Source: Sthenelais limicola
Lineage: Eukaryota; Annelida; Polychaeta; Phyllodocida; Sigalionidae
DNA: 64,000 bases
Direction: 5' to 3'
Assembly (NCBI GenBank): GCA_942159475.1
Contig: OW804098.1
Coordinates: 10,084,406-10,148,405, forward strand
A program made the position numbers and the translations under genes. The notes beneath the pieces are model-generated. The model was not told where the DNA came from. It saw nothing but the letters and a program-made list of their open reading frames with translations, and searched no databases. This document shows, piece after piece, positions 11,760 to 22,599 of this stretch. Position 1 is the first letter of the stretch. Each line of letters begins with the position of its first letter.

Positions 11760-12757
11760 TACGAAATGGCCATGACGATTTGTTGATCCTAAAGAAATGG
11801 CCATGCCGATTTGTTGATCCTAAAGAAATGGCCATGCCGATTTGTTGATCCTAAAGAAATGGCCATGCCGATTTGTTGGTCATAAAAAATGGCCATGCCG
11901 ATTTGTTGGTCATAAAAAATGGCCATGCCGATTTGTTGATCATAAAAAATGGCCATGCCGATTTGTTGGTCATAGAAAATGGCCATGCCGATTTGTTGGT
12001 CATAGAAAATGGCCATGCCGATTTGTTGGTCATAGGAAATGGCCATGCCGATTTGTTGGTCATACGAAATGGCCATGACGATTTGTTGGTCATACGAAAT
12101 GGCCATGCCGATTTGTTGGTAATAGAAAATGGCCATGCCGATTTGTTGATCATAAAAAATGGCCATGCCGATTTGTTGATCATAAAAAATGGCCATGCCG
12201 ATTTGTTGATCATAAAAAATGGCCATGCCGATTTGTTGGTCATAGAAAATGGCCATGCCGATTTGTTGGTCATAGAAAATGGCCATGCCGATTTGTTGGT
12301 CATAGAAAATGGCCATGCCGATTTGTTGGTCATAGAAAATGGCCATGCCGATTTGTTGGTCATAAAAAATGGCCATGCCGATTTGTTGGTCATAGAAAAT
12401 GGCCATGCCGATTTGTTGGTCATAGGAAATGGCCATGCCGATTTGTTGGTCATACGAAATGGCCATGACGATTTGTTGGTCATACGAAATGGCCATGCCG
12501 ATTTGTTGGTAATAGAAAATGGCCATGCCGATTTGTTGATCATAAAAAATGGCCATGCCGATTTGTTGATCATAAAAAATGGCCATGCCGATTTGTTGAT
12601 CATAAAAAATGGCCATGCCGATTTGTTGGTCATAGAAAATGGCCATGCCGATTTGTTGGTCATAGAAAATGGCCATGCCGATTTGTTGGTCATAGAAAAT
12701 GGCCATGCCGATTTGTTGGTCATAGAAAATGGCCATGACGATTTGTTGGTCATAAAA
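11760..12757 (+). repeat. 30-bp minisatellite with 390-bp higher-order period
   Basis: About 33 units of GATTTGTTGGTCATA + RAAATGGCCATGCC; the first three are 31 bp with a CCTAAAG variant. Because the unit is a multiple of three and free of stops in several frames, it opens long frames on both strands (around 300 codons). These are not genes. Variant bases at each unit show that 12001-12390 and 12391-12750 carry the same order of 12-13 variants. Confidence 0.97.
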
Positions 12758-12837
12758 TTCTGATGTATTGAGGGACTGGGGATTCTTAAATGTGCTGAAT
12801 CATCAGGCATGTCGACCCATTTGTCTCACCTTTTGTA

Positions 12838-12876
12838 AAATAATTTAGACAAATACAAGATTTTCTATTCTATTCT
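12838..12876 (+). mobile_element. LINE-like (TTCTA)n tail remnant
   Basis: ATACAAGATTTTCTATTCTATTCTAATT, like the end at 58.7 kb; body not recognisable. Confidence 0.3.
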
Positions 12877-13072
12877 AATTAACAAAGTTCGATGGCAATA
12901 CTCTGATGTTGTCAGTTTCATACGACCTATACATGTTGAATGAGTCAAGGTGCCAATTGTGTACCTGGCTAGAATTACACATTTGACATTGTGTGAAAAT
13001 GTCAGGAATGAGGAAGAACTATGACTAAAGGAGGGTTAGTCCAACTCCACATCACAAGGGGAGTGTTCTATT

Positions 13073-13311
13073 TGGGTCAGATTTTCAAAAAATGTACAAT
13101 TCGCCTTCACTACTCCTCCCAAATAACTCACATTTAAGACAAAAATGAGCTTCAAAATGCAGTTTAACATAATAGAACTGATACTTTAAATCAATGTGAA
13201 ACCAAATATACTCAGATATACCCGGTATTCATAATTTTTCAGCCAAATTTAGCAGAATTTCCTAAATGTGTAGAGCTGCCAATTGTACATTTTCTGAAAA
13301 TCTGACCCATA
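13073..13311 (-). mobile_element. family A MITE (alpha)
   Basis: Complete; interior has the GCAGTTTAACATAA motif of the alpha group. Confidence 0.85.
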
Positions 13312-13331
13312 TATGTCTGCTCTCAAGTGTC

Positions 13332-13470
13332 TGGGTCAGGTCATCAGAAAATGTACAGCTCTAAACGTTTGGGTCAGATTTTCAGAAAATGCACAATTTA
13401 CAGTTCTACACATCTCTCAAATTCTGCTAAATAAGAGTGAAAAACCTAACAGTTCTCGCCTCTATTGTAT
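13332..13470 (+). mobile_element. two truncated family A left ends
   Basis: GGGTCAGGTCATCAG at 13333, then GGGTCAGATTTTCAG at 13371 with a gamma-type interior that stops at the next full copy. Three A starts stand within 140 bp. Confidence 0.75.
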
Positions 13471-13712
13471 ACGGGTCAGATTTTCAGAAAATGTACAATT
13501 CGCCTTCACCAATCCTCCCAAATAACCAAAATTTCACACGAAAATAAAGTTCAAAATACAGTTCAACATAACCAAACAGATTGCTAGAATCAATGCAATG
13601 CTGAATATACTCGAATTTATATACCTAATATTGATCAAATTGCCGCCTAATTCAGCAGAATTTACTAAATATGTACAGCTGCCAATTGTACATTTTCTGA
13701 AAATCTGACCCA
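13471..13712 (-). mobile_element. family A MITE (beta)
   Basis: Complete copy directly following two truncated left ends. Confidence 0.85.
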
Positions 13713-13933
13713 TACATACAAACTGCGCTAGTGATTACTGACTGAGTATTTTAAAACATTTTATATTAATAGCTTTGCATTCATTGCCCAGTGCGTCTTA
13801 AATAACCTATTTGAACGTTTGTGTGATGACTATTCACTTAATGGAAATATATTTTTGTGGAATGGGGATACGTTTAGGGACTTAATGAAGGTTTGACACA
13901 TACATGTGGATATTTAGGCATATATCATATATT

Positions 13934-13965
13934 TATGGGTCAGAGCGTCAGATAATGTACAATTT
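13934..13965. mobile_element. solo family A terminal repeat
   Basis: ATGGGTCAGAGCGTCAGATAATG only, 45 bp upstream of tRNA-Lys. Confidence 0.55.
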
Positions 13966-14010
13966 AAATAGAAAATACATGTATGATTCTTCTTGTGACA
14001 GGTACAGAGC

Positions 14011-14083
14011 GCCCGGTTAGCTCAGTCGGTAGAGCATCAGACTTTTAATCTGAGGGTCAAGGGTTCGAGTCCCTTATCAGGCT
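14011..14083 (+). tRNA. tRNA-Lys (UUU), slightly degenerate
   Basis: A 73-nt cloverleaf: acceptor GCCCGGT/ATCAGGC with one C-A mismatch at pair 4, D arm GCTC...GAGC, anticodon arm TCAGA-CTTTTAA-TCTGA (anticodon TTT), T arm AAGGG-TTCGAGT-CCCTT. B box GGTTCGAGTCC matches the RNA polymerase III consensus, and a TTTTTT terminator follows at 14088. The discriminator is T, where Lys tRNAs usually have G. With the acceptor mismatch this raises doubt about full function. A lone family A end lies just upstream (13934-13965). Confidence 0.85.
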
Positions 14084-14087
14084 GCAC

Positions 14088-14093
14088 TTTTTT
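14088..14093 (+). terminator. Pol III terminator of tRNA-Lys
   Basis: Run of six T five bases after the tRNA end. Confidence 0.75.
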
Positions 14094-14134
14094 CCACGTA
14101 GGGAGGTGAATATGTTTACGGGCCGGGCCATATT

Positions 14135-14355
14135 AACTATAGACTAATAGGGATTTTGAATGTCTGCCATGTTGAATTTTGATTCGATTGGAATTATGTG
14201 AGTTGTTAAAGTTACAGATAACATTTGGTCATCTTCATAATCTGGAATTCTGCTAAATGAGAGTGGAAAATCATGATTACTGGGTATATCTGTGCATATT
14301 CTGTATTGTATTCATTCAATAAATCTGTTTGGTTATGTTGAACTGTATCTGTACT
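14135..14355 (+). mobile_element. family C then family A fragments
   Basis: 14138-14200 resembles the left part of family C (TGTTGAATTTTGATTCG). 14240-14352 is a gamma-type family A interior without its ends. Confidence 0.5.
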
Positions 14356-14477
14356 GGGGCGGGAGGGATGGAATAAAAAGAATATAGTTATGGAGAAAAA
14401 GAATATTATGCTAAACCATTAAGCTAATTACACTAAAATATTTAGCATTGCAGCCATGATAGAGACCACACAGTCTC

Positions 14478-14549
14478 TGCCGTGACCAGGATTCGAACCT
14501 GGGTTGTCTCGGCCACAACGAGAAGTACTAACCACTATACGATCACGGC
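14478..14549 (-). tRNA. tRNA-His (GUG)
   Basis: On the minus strand: acceptor GCCGTGA pairs perfectly with TCACGGC, then TCGTATAGTGGTTAGTAC (D arm), anticodon arm TCTCG-TTGTGGC-CGAGA (anticodon GTG), and T arm CCAGG-TTCGAAT-CCTGG followed by discriminator A. All four stems are intact. The B box GGTTCGAATCC is perfect. No variable-loop expansion and no intron. Confidence 0.93.
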
Positions 14550-14721
14550 TATATGCGCTGCAGGTCTGGATATTTTCTAAGACAATACCGATGTCTATAA
14601 CAGCAATATGCGCCTATGTATACACGTGAGGGGCCACTGGAATTTAATATTTGACCTTCATAAATAGGTCGGGATGACCTCATTCCTTCTCATGCCTCTC
14701 CCCGCTCTGTAATCCCTCTCC

Positions 14722-15102
14722 TATATGTGATGTGTTTTAGGAAAATGAGTCATAAGTCGCAAAAAATAGTTTTTGAGATACCATTATATTTGAAAAGATC
14801 AGTCTAATAATCTAATAAGTATTTCTAGGTTTTAAGTTTGATATTTTCGTTCATGAAAAAAAAAGTTTCCAATATTTTTGGGGGTCAATAAACAGTAAGG
14901 TAACTAAATGTAGTCCATATAAGGACCTTTAAAACGAAAGGATATATAACATAGATTGTCCTGAAATTTAATACATTGATGGATATGGCTATAAGTGATC
15001 AACCCGCCAAAAATCATAACATTCCAATAATGTGATCTTGTAATAAAAACACTTTGAAACATATTGCGACTTATGACTCATTTTCCTGAAACACATCACA
15101 TA
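14722..15102 (+). mobile_element. family B MITE, reference copy
   Basis: Model: TATGTGATGTGTTTTAGG AAAATGAGTCATAAGTCGC at the left and its inverse at the right, about 380-415 bp. Interior is AT-rich with no coding. TA/ATAT flanks suggest a TA-targeting transposase (inference). Confidence 0.87.
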
Positions 15103-15323
15103 TGGGTCAGATTTTCAGAACATGTGCAATTGGCAGATCAACACATTTAGTAAATTCTACTAAATTTAATAGACCGGAACGTCGTCAATACTATGTATAT
15201 CTGAGTATATTTAGTATTGCCTTGATTCAAACAATCTGTCTTGAACTGTATTTGAACCTTAAATGTGGGATATTTGAGAGGATTGATGAAGGTGAATTGT
15301 ACGTTTTCTGAAAATCTGACCCA
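15103..15323 (+). mobile_element. family A MITE abutting family B
   Basis: Its left end begins at the last bases of the family B copy 14722-15102, the two sharing the ATAT junction. Confidence 0.85.
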
Positions 15324-15448
15324 TGTACCCCTGTGCATCGGTTTATGACGATTGTATTTATTCATTTACTTAGCTAGTACTGTAAATAATTGTGTAAGAA
15401 CGTTTGTTATCTAACATGAAGTAGATCCTTGGGAAATGATAACAGTAT

Positions 15449-15660
15449 ATAAGATAAGATAAGATAAGATGTTTTTTATTCATCAGATAGATACAACAAG
15501 GGTACAGTAATATAAAGATGATGAATAGGTCTACATGCCTATGATACGTCTTGGTACCATTTCTTCCGGCGGTTACCCAATTTGGAGGACTAATTACAAT
15601 TAGAAGCAATATAGAGAGAATGAAATGACGAGTTAAAAGATACATTAAATGCCACATTTA
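15449..15660 (-). mobile_element. LINE 3' fragment with (TTATC)n tail, reverse copy
   Basis: (GATAA)n at 15449-15472 followed by the complement of the 4.7-kb element (TTTTATTCATCAGA...GTACCATTTCTTCCGG). Confidence 0.7.
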
Positions 15661-15816
15661 GTTTGAAATTAGCTCCATGAGCATATCATGTAACACGAAA
15701 TTGGCCTCAATAAATTATTTCACTTTCAAAAATCTCAAAAATCTCAATACGGACTCAACAAGTCATTCTTTCAAAATGATTTCATGTGTCAAATGTAGGT
15801 AGATTACATTCACACA

Positions 15817-16053
15817 TGGGTCAGATTTTCAGAAAATGTACAATTCAACTTCGCCAATCTTCACAAATAATCCAAATCTTAGACGAAAATAAAGTTCAAA
15901 ATACAGTTCAACCTAACCAAACAGATTGCTAGAATCAATGCAATGCCGAATATACTCGAATATACCTAGTATTGACCAAATTGCAGCTTAATTTAGCAGA
16001 ATTTATTAAATGTGTACAGCTGCCGATTGTACATTTTGCTGAAAATCTGACCC
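15817..16053 (-). mobile_element. family A MITE (beta)
   Basis: Complete; one extra C in the right terminal repeat. Confidence 0.85.
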
Positions 16054-16214
16054 ACATACTTAGTATCCTGCTGGTTTGTAAACCTCAGGCATGTACATTA
16101 CAGCGGTAAGGAACGCACAGAGCCTATGAGCTTATAGCACCAAGGGGGTCACCCAAGGGGGTGGACTTGCTCCAATGCTACCAAGCCTGAAAAAGTGGTT
16201 CACTTACTGGTGCC

Positions 16215-16454
16215 TATGGGTCAGATTTTCTGAAAATGTACAATTCAACTTCGCCCATCTTCTCAAATAACCCAAATTTCAGACGAAAATAAAGTTCAAA
16301 ATACAGTTCAACCTAACCAAACAGATTGCTAGAATCAATGCAATGCCGAATATTCTTGAATTTATCTAGTATTGACCAAATTGCAGTCTAATTTAGCAGA
16401 ATGTACTAAATGTGTAGAGCTGCCAATTGTACATTTTCTGAAAATCTGACTCAT
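16215..16454 (-). mobile_element. family A MITE (beta)
   Basis: Complete and very close to the copy at 15817. Confidence 0.85.
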
Positions 16455-17131
16455 ATACTTCATGGAAGAACTTTCCCTTGCATTATATATATCTGTGATG
16501 AAATATAGCCATGCATAGCATTCCAGGGAAAGGTAAATAACTGTGGTTATCGCTTGGGCGGAGTCTCAAGGGCAATATATGCTTAACGCCATTTAGGAGA
16601 TGTTATTGCTTCCATGCGAAGGAATTGATTGAAATAATGATTGTTAACTTGTCTTCTGTTCCTGAAATTGTTTTTCTTATTTCTTTTAAACCTTTGTTAT
16701 TAAGTTTAGATAAAGTAGATAACATTTCTAGATGAAATTAATAACGTCATAAACAATAGGGACATTATTATCATTCATTGGAGGTTTATTATATTTTACA
16801 TTTTCATTATTGTCGCTATAATATATCTTTTTAAAAAAAATCTTATTAAATCCAGTTCATTCAATCATAATCAGCCCATACAAATAGCTAATAGTTAGGT
16901 ATATATACTAACGAGATATTATACGTGATTCACATAAGTTCGATAAGTGAGTTATAAAGTACATCAGTGTTACATAATAATAAGCAATTTAAATGCTTCA
17001 ATAAATATATATATATTATTAGGTTGATTGCTCTATCTTAGGATCACCAATATCTTAATTATTATGGACTGATACTATAGAGAAAATATACAGGACCAAT
17101 ACAACAAGTAAGACATAAGAGTATCATCATA
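16455..17131. other. AT-rich unique stretch
   Basis: No family member and no coding potential seen; short TATA runs near 16990. Confidence 0.5.
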
Positions 17132-17550
17132 ATATGAGATGTGTTTCAGAAAAATGAGTCATAAGTCGCAAAAAAATGGATTTTGAGATATCACCATATT
17201 TGAAAAGATGAGATCAAGCCGATTCCAATGATAGTAAACAGTCAAATAATCTAATAAATATTTCTAGATTTTAAGTTTGATAATTTCGTTTTTGAAAAAA
17301 AAAGTTTCCAATATTTCTGGGGTCAATAAACAGTATAAGGTAACTAAATGTAGTCCATATGAGGACCTTCAGAACGAAAGGATATATTATATAGATTGTG
17401 CTGAAATTTGATACATCAATTGATATAGCTATAGGTGATTGACCCGCCAAAAATTAGAACATTCCAATAATGAGATCCTGTGATAAAAAACACTTTGAAA
17501 AATATCAATTTTGCGACTTATGACTCATTTTCCTGGAACACATCACATAT
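17132..17550 (+). mobile_element. family B MITE
   Basis: Complete. Confidence 0.87.
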
Positions 17551-17738
17551 TCTCTCACCCGTTCCCTTCCCTGCCACTTATATCCCTGATCACAAGGTAA
17601 TATGAAGTAAGCAATAAACAACTCACAGAGTTGCTCCTTCCATTGCTCGCTGTATGCTCTCTCACTCCTCACCCTCTCCTCCTCCAGCATTCCATACCCA
17701 CCATTCCCTCTGGCTCCAGCTAGTCTCAGAGAGACAGT

Positions 17739-18036
17739 TCTGAGAGAGGGAGAGAGAAAGGGAGAGAGAGGGGGAGAGAGAAAGGGAGAGAGAGGAGGAG
17801 AGGTGAGAGAGGAGAGGTGAGAGAGGAGAGAGAGAGGGAGAGAGTGGTGAGAGAGAGGGGAGAGAGAGAGGAGAGAGAGTGGTGAGAGAGAGAGGAGAGA
17901 GAGGAGAGAGAGAGGAGAAAGGGAGAGAGAGAGGAGAGAGTGAGGAGAGAGAGAGGAGAGCGTGTGGAGAAGGGGAGAGGAGAGGGAAGTGAAGTGGAGT
18001 GGAGTGGGAGGAGAGAGTGAGGGGAGAGGGAAAAGA
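17739..18036 (+). repeat. purine tract (GA-rich)
   Basis: About 300 bp of AGAG/GGGAGAGA on the + strand with almost no pyrimidines. The open frame on the other strand (Ser/Leu/Pro) is compositional. Confidence 0.95.
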
Positions 18037-18149
18037 GGTGAATTCATTTATACCTATGTCCTAGGATGGTAGATGTCCTAGCAGGTTAATGTCCAGGATG
18101 GTAATTGTCCAGCTGGTAAAAGTCGGCGGGGAGATGTCCGGCGGGTAGA

Positions 18150-18187
18150 TTCAAGATTCAAGATGGCGGATATGCAAATCCCCTAAT
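18150..18187 (-). mobile_element. family C right-end fragment
   Basis: GATTCAAGATGGCGG...CAAATCCCCTAAT. Confidence 0.5.
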
Positions 18188-18194
18188 GCGGGCA

Positions 18195-18757
18195 CTTGTG
18201 AGTCAGATTATCAGAAAATGCACAATCTACATTTCTATACATCTCTCAAGTTCTGCTAAATTAGAGTGAAAAATGATAAATACTGAGCATATCTGAGTGT
18301 ATTCTGTATTGTATTCATTCAATAAATCTGTCTGGTTATGTTGATTCGTATTTTGAACCTGATTTTTCTCTGAAATTGGAATTATTTGAGAGGATTGGTG
18401 AAGGCCAATAGGGGAGTTGCATGTCTCACTGCGCATGTCTATTGCAGTGCATGCTGGGATAGATTCAGTTCAAATCTGATATACACATATTTAGCAACAA
18501 TTTTATGGAAAATTGCAAGAATGTTTTCAACAATATCATTGCTTATGTGAATGATCTATAGAAACCAAATGCATGATGGGAGAGATGAAGGCTTGTGGAT
18601 GGATATTAATATTGGACCACTGATAGATATTCCAAGCTAAATATAATATGTTTTCTATAGGTTTTATACTGTACCATTACTCCCACAATTCCATGCGAAT
18701 CAAGATTCAAAATGGCGGCTATGCAAATCCCCTATTGTACATTTTCTGACGATTTCA
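18195..18757 (+). mobile_element. family A MITE (gamma) split by family C
   Basis: The left part runs 18195-18409 and the right 24 bp resume at 18734; the family C copy lies between. Confidence 0.85.
18410..18733 (-). mobile_element. family C MITE inside a family A MITE
   Basis: Complete. The host reads GAAGGCCAAT|AGGGG...CCCCT|ATTGTAC, so an AT was duplicated. Confidence 0.9.
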
Positions 18758-18804
18758 CCCTAGTATGAGTCCGGTCCCTTTGCCCCATCTACTGGGTGTC
18801 CGCA

Positions 18805-18980
18805 ATGGACAGGGCCTATACTGTATATAACTCTTCAATAATAAAGTCAACTGACAGTGAGTCAGGGAGAATATTCGCTAGTAATGTATGGAGAATGTTG
18901 GCCTTCATAATCAGCCTTGTCACGGCTACAGTAAACTACATACTTGGAATTCCTGCCATAGCTCTCCCTATACCACCCAG
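18805..18980 (+). CDS. candidate first coding exon of a two-TM, proline-rich-tailed protein
   Basis: Open from an in-frame TGA upstream at 18766. The ATG at 18805 sits in a good start context (GCAATGG: G at -3 and +4). It encodes 58 codons plus two bases, then a strong donor CCACCCAG|GTAAAT at 18981. The peptide begins MDRAYTVYNSSIIK, has one N-glycosylation sequon (NSS), then a hydrophobic stretch at about residues 33-57 (from WRMLAFIISL to IPAIALPI) that can span a membrane. Phase decides the link: this exon leaves AG, and exon 54216 begins with a single G completing an Arg codon. The joint would read ...ALPIPPR|VYQSW... If the two are adjacent, the intron is about 35 kb and almost entirely repeats. 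Additional exons in between, or a spurious ORF next to the family A copy ending at about 18757, remain possible. I do not recognise the family. Confidence 0.45.
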
Positions 18981-19010
18981 GTAAATACCTCCCTGACGCT
19001 CATTCCCTCA

Positions 19011-19250
19011 TGTGGGTCAGATTTTCAGAAAATGTACAATTCAACGTAACCAATCCTCTCAAATAACCCACATTTAAGACGAAAATCAGGCTCAAAATAC
19101 AGCTCAACATAACCAGATAGATTATTGAATGAATACAATACAGAATACACTCAGATATACCTGGTATTTATCAATTTTCACTCCAATTTAGTAGAATTTG
19201 AGAGATGTGTAGAAGTTTAGATTGTGCATTTTCTGAACATCTGACCCATA
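19011..19250 (-). mobile_element. family A MITE (gamma)
   Basis: Complete; 30 bp after the donor of candidate exon 1. Confidence 0.85.
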
Positions 19251-19663
19251 TGTACTCAGGAATTTCTTCAAATATTGCTGAGATTTCATGTCTAGAATTG
19301 GTGACTAGGACTGGCTTGATTTTGAAGACCTATTATAATTGCAATATCTGATGCTTTCCCTCTTTCCTGGGGCATTCTGGGGGCAATTATAAAGATTAAT
19401 TATGGTGAAACATATAAAAACATTCATTAAACATAACATCAGTTCTCAACCAGACATTACAACTTATTAATACATTCCAAGATGAGGCATTCAAAAGATG
19501 AGCTAAGTCAGTGGAATGTCAGTGTAGTGTGTAACAGACCCGTGTAGGGGACGAAGCACATCTGAACCTCATGGAATGAGGAAGTTGCCTATCTCTATCT
19601 AACTTGGTGCAACGTCTTACGGAACATCAAGAAAATAAAGGGGATTCTCGACGGTATAGACTA

Positions 19664-19809
19664 TATGGGTCAGATTTTATCTGCATTGATTTAAGGTATC
19701 AGTTCTGTTATGTTAAACTGCATTTTGAAGCTTATCTTTGTCTGAAATTTGGGTTATTTGAGAGGATTGGTGAAGGCGAATTGTACATTTTCTGAAAATC
19801 TGACCCATA
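19664..19809 (+). mobile_element. family A MITE, internally deleted
   Basis: Left terminal repeat joins directly to the alpha interior (TCTGTTATGTTAAACTG); about 146 bp. Confidence 0.8.
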
Positions 19810-20176
19810 TAGGTTTGCACTGGCATAAGGTTCTAACTCATTATTCCGTTTGGGATGTTGATAGATAATTATTATCTATTTCAGTCGGGAACGATTTCGA
19901 CTTTTTTCAGTCGCAGGTCGACCTTCCTTTTGGAAATGACTGTTATATGGGTTCCTGACTAAACTATATGTACTGCACAATCAGCTTCCAGTTCAGCATT
20001 GTTTCATGCAGTGGGAATCAAAAATGCTAAAAACCAAATATTTGTACATTGTATATCCCTCAATTGAGTTTAGATGAAACTAACAGATTGCTGATATGTG
20101 TGTTCCCCTGTATCCAAAGACTAGTCCATCGCATTCCATTTGTTTCAACAGTGCTGGTTGCCTGTATGCATTCGCC

Positions 20177-20640
20177 TTCAATTCAATTCAATTCAAGAAT
20201 TCTTTATTGCTGATGTTAATACAATAAGGTAGTCCAATTATCTAGATAAACATGTGTTCAAATAGTTCTTCCATTGGGTGCCTGATTCCTGTTTTTGAGC
20301 TTTCTTTTGTTACTCTAGTTTTGGTATGATTTCTAATTCTAACATGGAGGTTTTGATGAGATGATACAATACAATGGTTTTCTGGTATGAAACATTGATG
20401 AGTGTTTTACAATGACAAGCTGGTGATATTCAAGAGTTTTACATGTTGTAACATCGGTAGAGGTTATATATTGTTCTGACAGGTGAGACATTGTTCTAAA
20501 GAGACAGTAGCATTTGTTAGGTTAGACAAACATATTAGACAAGTTATTAGCATTTATTAGCCTTAAGGTCACAAGATTCCTTTTGAAAACATTGTATTTA
20601 GGTGCCTTCAGTTTGTAGTCTTTTTTATGGTGTGTTTGGT
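20177..20640 (-). mobile_element. LINE-like 3' end with (TTGAA)n tail
   Basis: (TTCAA)n at 20177-20196 followed by TTTATT (AATAAA on the minus strand) at 20203. The adjacent 20521-20604 segment is repeated at 22832-22917. No coding sequence recognised. Confidence 0.45.
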
Positions 20641-20904
20641 GTGTGTTAGGGGGTAGATTTGCCACCCCGGTAAAGACCTTCTAAATCACCCCCCCCCCCC
20701 CTGAAACGAGCAGGTTTAACCTCAAGCATGAGAACCTCAATGATGGCCCTATGATTGGCAAGCTGTACGAAATAGGTTAATAGGTCAACGTAAAGACAAG
20801 ATAATGGGGTTCCCCCTTATCAGGTCCTGACGGCCTTATCTCCCCTCTACACTGCTTAAAATACCTAATGGCACTGAGGTGATGGGCAACCACTGGCAAA
20901 CCCT

Positions 20905-21145
20905 TATGGGTCAGATTGTCAAAAAATGTACAATTCAACTTCGCCAATCTTCTCAAATAACCCAAATTTCAGACGAAAATAAAGTTCAAAATACAGTTCA
21001 ACCTAACCAAACAGATTGCTAGAATCAAGGCAATGCCGAATATACTCGAACTAACCTACTATTGGCCTAATTGCAGCCTAATTTAGCAGAGTTTATTAAG
21101 TGTTTACAGCTGCCAATTGTACAGTTTCTGAAAATCTTACCCTTA
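20905..21145 (-). mobile_element. family A MITE (beta)
   Basis: Complete, with TTAT on both sides. Confidence 0.85.
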
Positions 21146-21326
21146 TAACCGACGGTAGCTGTCATAATGCAGCTTGGTGTAACGCTCAACATGCAATGCT
21201 GCGGTATTGCTGGTTTTAGAAAGCGCCACTCTTAGCTATTTTTATTCCGTTTTTATTCAGGATGTTTATACAGCAAGTCAAATAATAATGATCAAGTATT
21301 GTTATATAGGCATAGGCTCATTTATA

Positions 21327-21567
21327 TGTGGGTCAGATTTTCAGAAAATGTACAATTCAACTTCGCCAATCTTCTCAAATCACCCACATTTCAGAAGAAA
21401 ATATAGTTCAAAATACAGTTCAACCTAACCAAACAGATTGCTAGAATCAATGCAATGTGGAATATACTCGAATTTACCTTGTATTGGCCAAATTGCTGCC
21501 TAATTTAGCAGAACTTACTAAATGTGTAGAGCGGCCAGTTGTACATTTTCTGAAAATCTGACCCATG
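21327..21567 (-). mobile_element. family A MITE (beta)
   Basis: Complete. Confidence 0.85.
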
Positions 21568-21706
21568 TATGGATTCTACTAGGAGTGGCCAAGCCTTATG
21601 TTCCATTAAACACTCATTCAAATACTACCATCGTGTGAGGTTCATTCTTACTTACTCTCTTCATATTCATCTACAATAGCCCTTTAGGTCTATACAACAG
21701 TATGAA

Positions 21707-22128
21707 ATATGTGGTGTGTTTCAGGAAAATGAGTCATAAGTCGCAAAATTCATATTTTTAAAAGTCATTTAGTCACAAGATCTCCTTTTTGGAATGTTTT
21801 CATTTTTGGAGTATCTAGTCAGATATAGGTCTTATGAATACATGGACCAAATTTCAGGATAGTGTATTAAATATACTCATGCATTTCTAAGATCATCCTA
21901 TGGATACATTTACCTACTTTACCAGTAATTGTTCACCCAACAATATTGATTTTTTTTTTCAGAAATAAAAATATCAAACTTGAAATATAGAAATACTTAT
22001 TTAATGCCCTTAATGTTTACTATCATTTGAATCACCTTGATCTCCTCTTTTCAAATATACCGGTAATGGTATCTCAAAATCTGTTTTTTGCGACTTGTGA
22101 CTCATTTTCCTGAAACACATCACATATA
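21707..22128 (-). mobile_element. family B MITE
   Basis: Complete, reverse orientation. Confidence 0.87.
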
Positions 22129-22357
22129 TGAATCCATATATCCATATGATCCACGAGGGCCCAATGACTTGATTGACAGTGTTTTTCCAGGGATTATTTT
22201 TGTAGTAAGATTGCATACTGTTTGATGTGATTCGGGAATTCTTGTTGTGGCATTTGCCAGCATATGCAAAAGAGTTTTGGATAAGTTGTAGTTTGATATA
22301 TCATGGACAAATTCTCAGATGTCGAATTTTTCATAGAACCAGATAAGACCTTGTAAT

Positions 22358-22599
22358 AATGGGTAGGAATTTCAGAAAATGTACAATTCGCCTTCACCAA
22401 TCCTCTCAAATAACCCACATTTAAGACAAAAATGAACTTCAAAATGCAATTTAACATAACAGAACTGATACTTTAAATCAATGCGATACCAAATATACAC
22501 AGATATGCCTGGTATTCATCATTATTCAGCCTAATTTAGCAGAATTCCCTAAATGTGTAGAGCTGCCAATTGTACATTTTCTGAAAATCTGACCCTAAT
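22358..22599 (-). mobile_element. family A MITE (alpha)
   Basis: Complete, left end mutated (GGGTAGGAATTTC). Confidence 0.82.

Noticed and set aside
11760..12757. CRISPR array
   Set aside because: The 30-bp units are contiguous with no unique spacers, and the DNA is clearly animal.
11789..12810. Several open frames of around 300 codons on both strands with perfect peptide repeats
   Set aside because: They follow from a 30-bp stop-free tandem repeat; four frames on two strands are equally open and no flanking coding signal exists.
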